The notes under the pieces are model-generated. The model saw nothing but the letters and a program-made list of their open reading frames with translations. It was not told where the DNA came from and did not search any database. From Thelonectria olida (Eukaryota; Ascomycota; Sordariomycetes; Hypocreales; Nectriaceae), in assembly GCA_020736575.1 (NCBI GenBank), contig JAGPYM010000004.1, forward strand, positions 2,728,001-2,792,000: a DNA stretch of 64,000 nt, given 5' to 3'. This document shows, piece by piece, positions 63,901-64,000 of the stretch (position 1 is the first letter of the stretch; each line of letters begins with the position of its first letter). The position numbers were made by a program, and so were the translations under genes.

Positions 63901-64000
63901 TCGTGCCGGGCAAGTACAGAGTCGACCATCTTGGTCTATCCTCGAGCAATCTTTTCCTCCATTTTGAACGCGACCCCAGCCATGCTCCTCCCCCGGATAC
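60933..64000 (+). CDS. TRS130: TRAPP II complex subunit Trs130/TRAPPC10-like, 5' part (cut by window edge)
   Basis: Exons 60933-60966, 61052-63849 and 63897 to beyond 64000 give the first 979 codons. The tiny first exon joins MEQQFSTSKVT to VEYFDPHDVYKLLAPGLVPR. The N-terminal region (LPLHNLHWQSHAGPLRSIDT, then TPYLKVLLVRCDDNDSYKSS and EWIKTN) is characteristic of Trs130/TRAPPC10, a subunit of the TRAPP II exchange factor that activates Rab GTPases at the late Golgi. A helical solenoid follows (WHELVGKIKSLILTSFDMRV, GWNFCTFFILKEGLARGFES, ANLADLAILKFYLKDYASAA). A Ser/Pro-rich insert lies at about 560-610. The C-terminal part is outside the window. Confidence 0.92.

Overview
The window is nuclear DNA of a filamentous ascomycete, most likely a Sordariomycete and perhaps of the Fusarium/Hypocreales type. 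The evidence is short (about 45-155 nt) GT-AG introns with CTAAC-like branch sites, Zn2Cys6 regulators, a quinate (qa/qut) gene cluster, secreted plant-polymer enzymes and an intron-containing tRNA-Pro. I count 21 protein genes that look intact, one cut by the right edge, two pseudogenes, one tRNA gene and one gene-fragment relic. Exon joins were worked out by eye from splice signals and reading phase.

0-15.5 kb is the quinic acid utilisation cluster: 3-dehydroshikimate dehydratase (qa-4 type, minus), quinate/shikimate dehydrogenase (qa-3 type, plus), quinate permease (qa-y type, minus), Zn2Cys6 activator (qa-1F/QutA type, minus) and the AROM-derived repressor (qa-1S/QutR type, plus, divergent from the activator). 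Together they import quinate, oxidise it and dehydrate 3-dehydroshikimate to protocatechuate. The catabolic 3-dehydroquinase (qa-2) is not in the window. Near-consensus activator sites lie in the shared qa-4/qa-3 promoter and upstream of the permease. A decayed copy of the 3' end of the qa-3 gene sits 20 kb away at about 22.95 kb.

15.5-23 kb holds a dynamin-family GTPase, a small DUF4267-type gene broken by three TAG codons, and a CDF metal transporter. 24-31.2 kb holds four same-strand genes that could form a small accessory cluster: a seven-helix-type membrane protein, an FAD/NAD(P) monooxygenase-like enzyme, a Zn2Cys6 regulator and an RTA1-like membrane protein. They are followed by a lectin-like membrane protein pseudogene with two frameshifts and two TAG codons.

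34-46.6 kb holds tRNA-Pro(UGG), a caspase-like protein with a coiled-coil and membrane tail, a Zn2Cys6 regulator, an alpha/beta hydrolase, a PhzF-like protein, a secreted GH54 arabinofuranosidase with a tandem repeat in its promoter, and a CorA-like membrane protein with a 9-nt micro-exon. Two introns here are best explained as GC-AG introns.

49-64 kb holds a secreted CAP/PR-1 protein, an inosine/xanthosine triphosphatase-like protein, a selenium-binding-protein homologue with a signal peptide, an oxalate decarboxylase, a secretory M20 peptidase, methylthioribose-1-phosphate isomerase and the first 979 codons of a TRAPP II subunit (Trs130/TRAPPC10). Long gene-free stretches are at 3.5-6.7, 46.6-49.4 and 53.3-55.5 kb.
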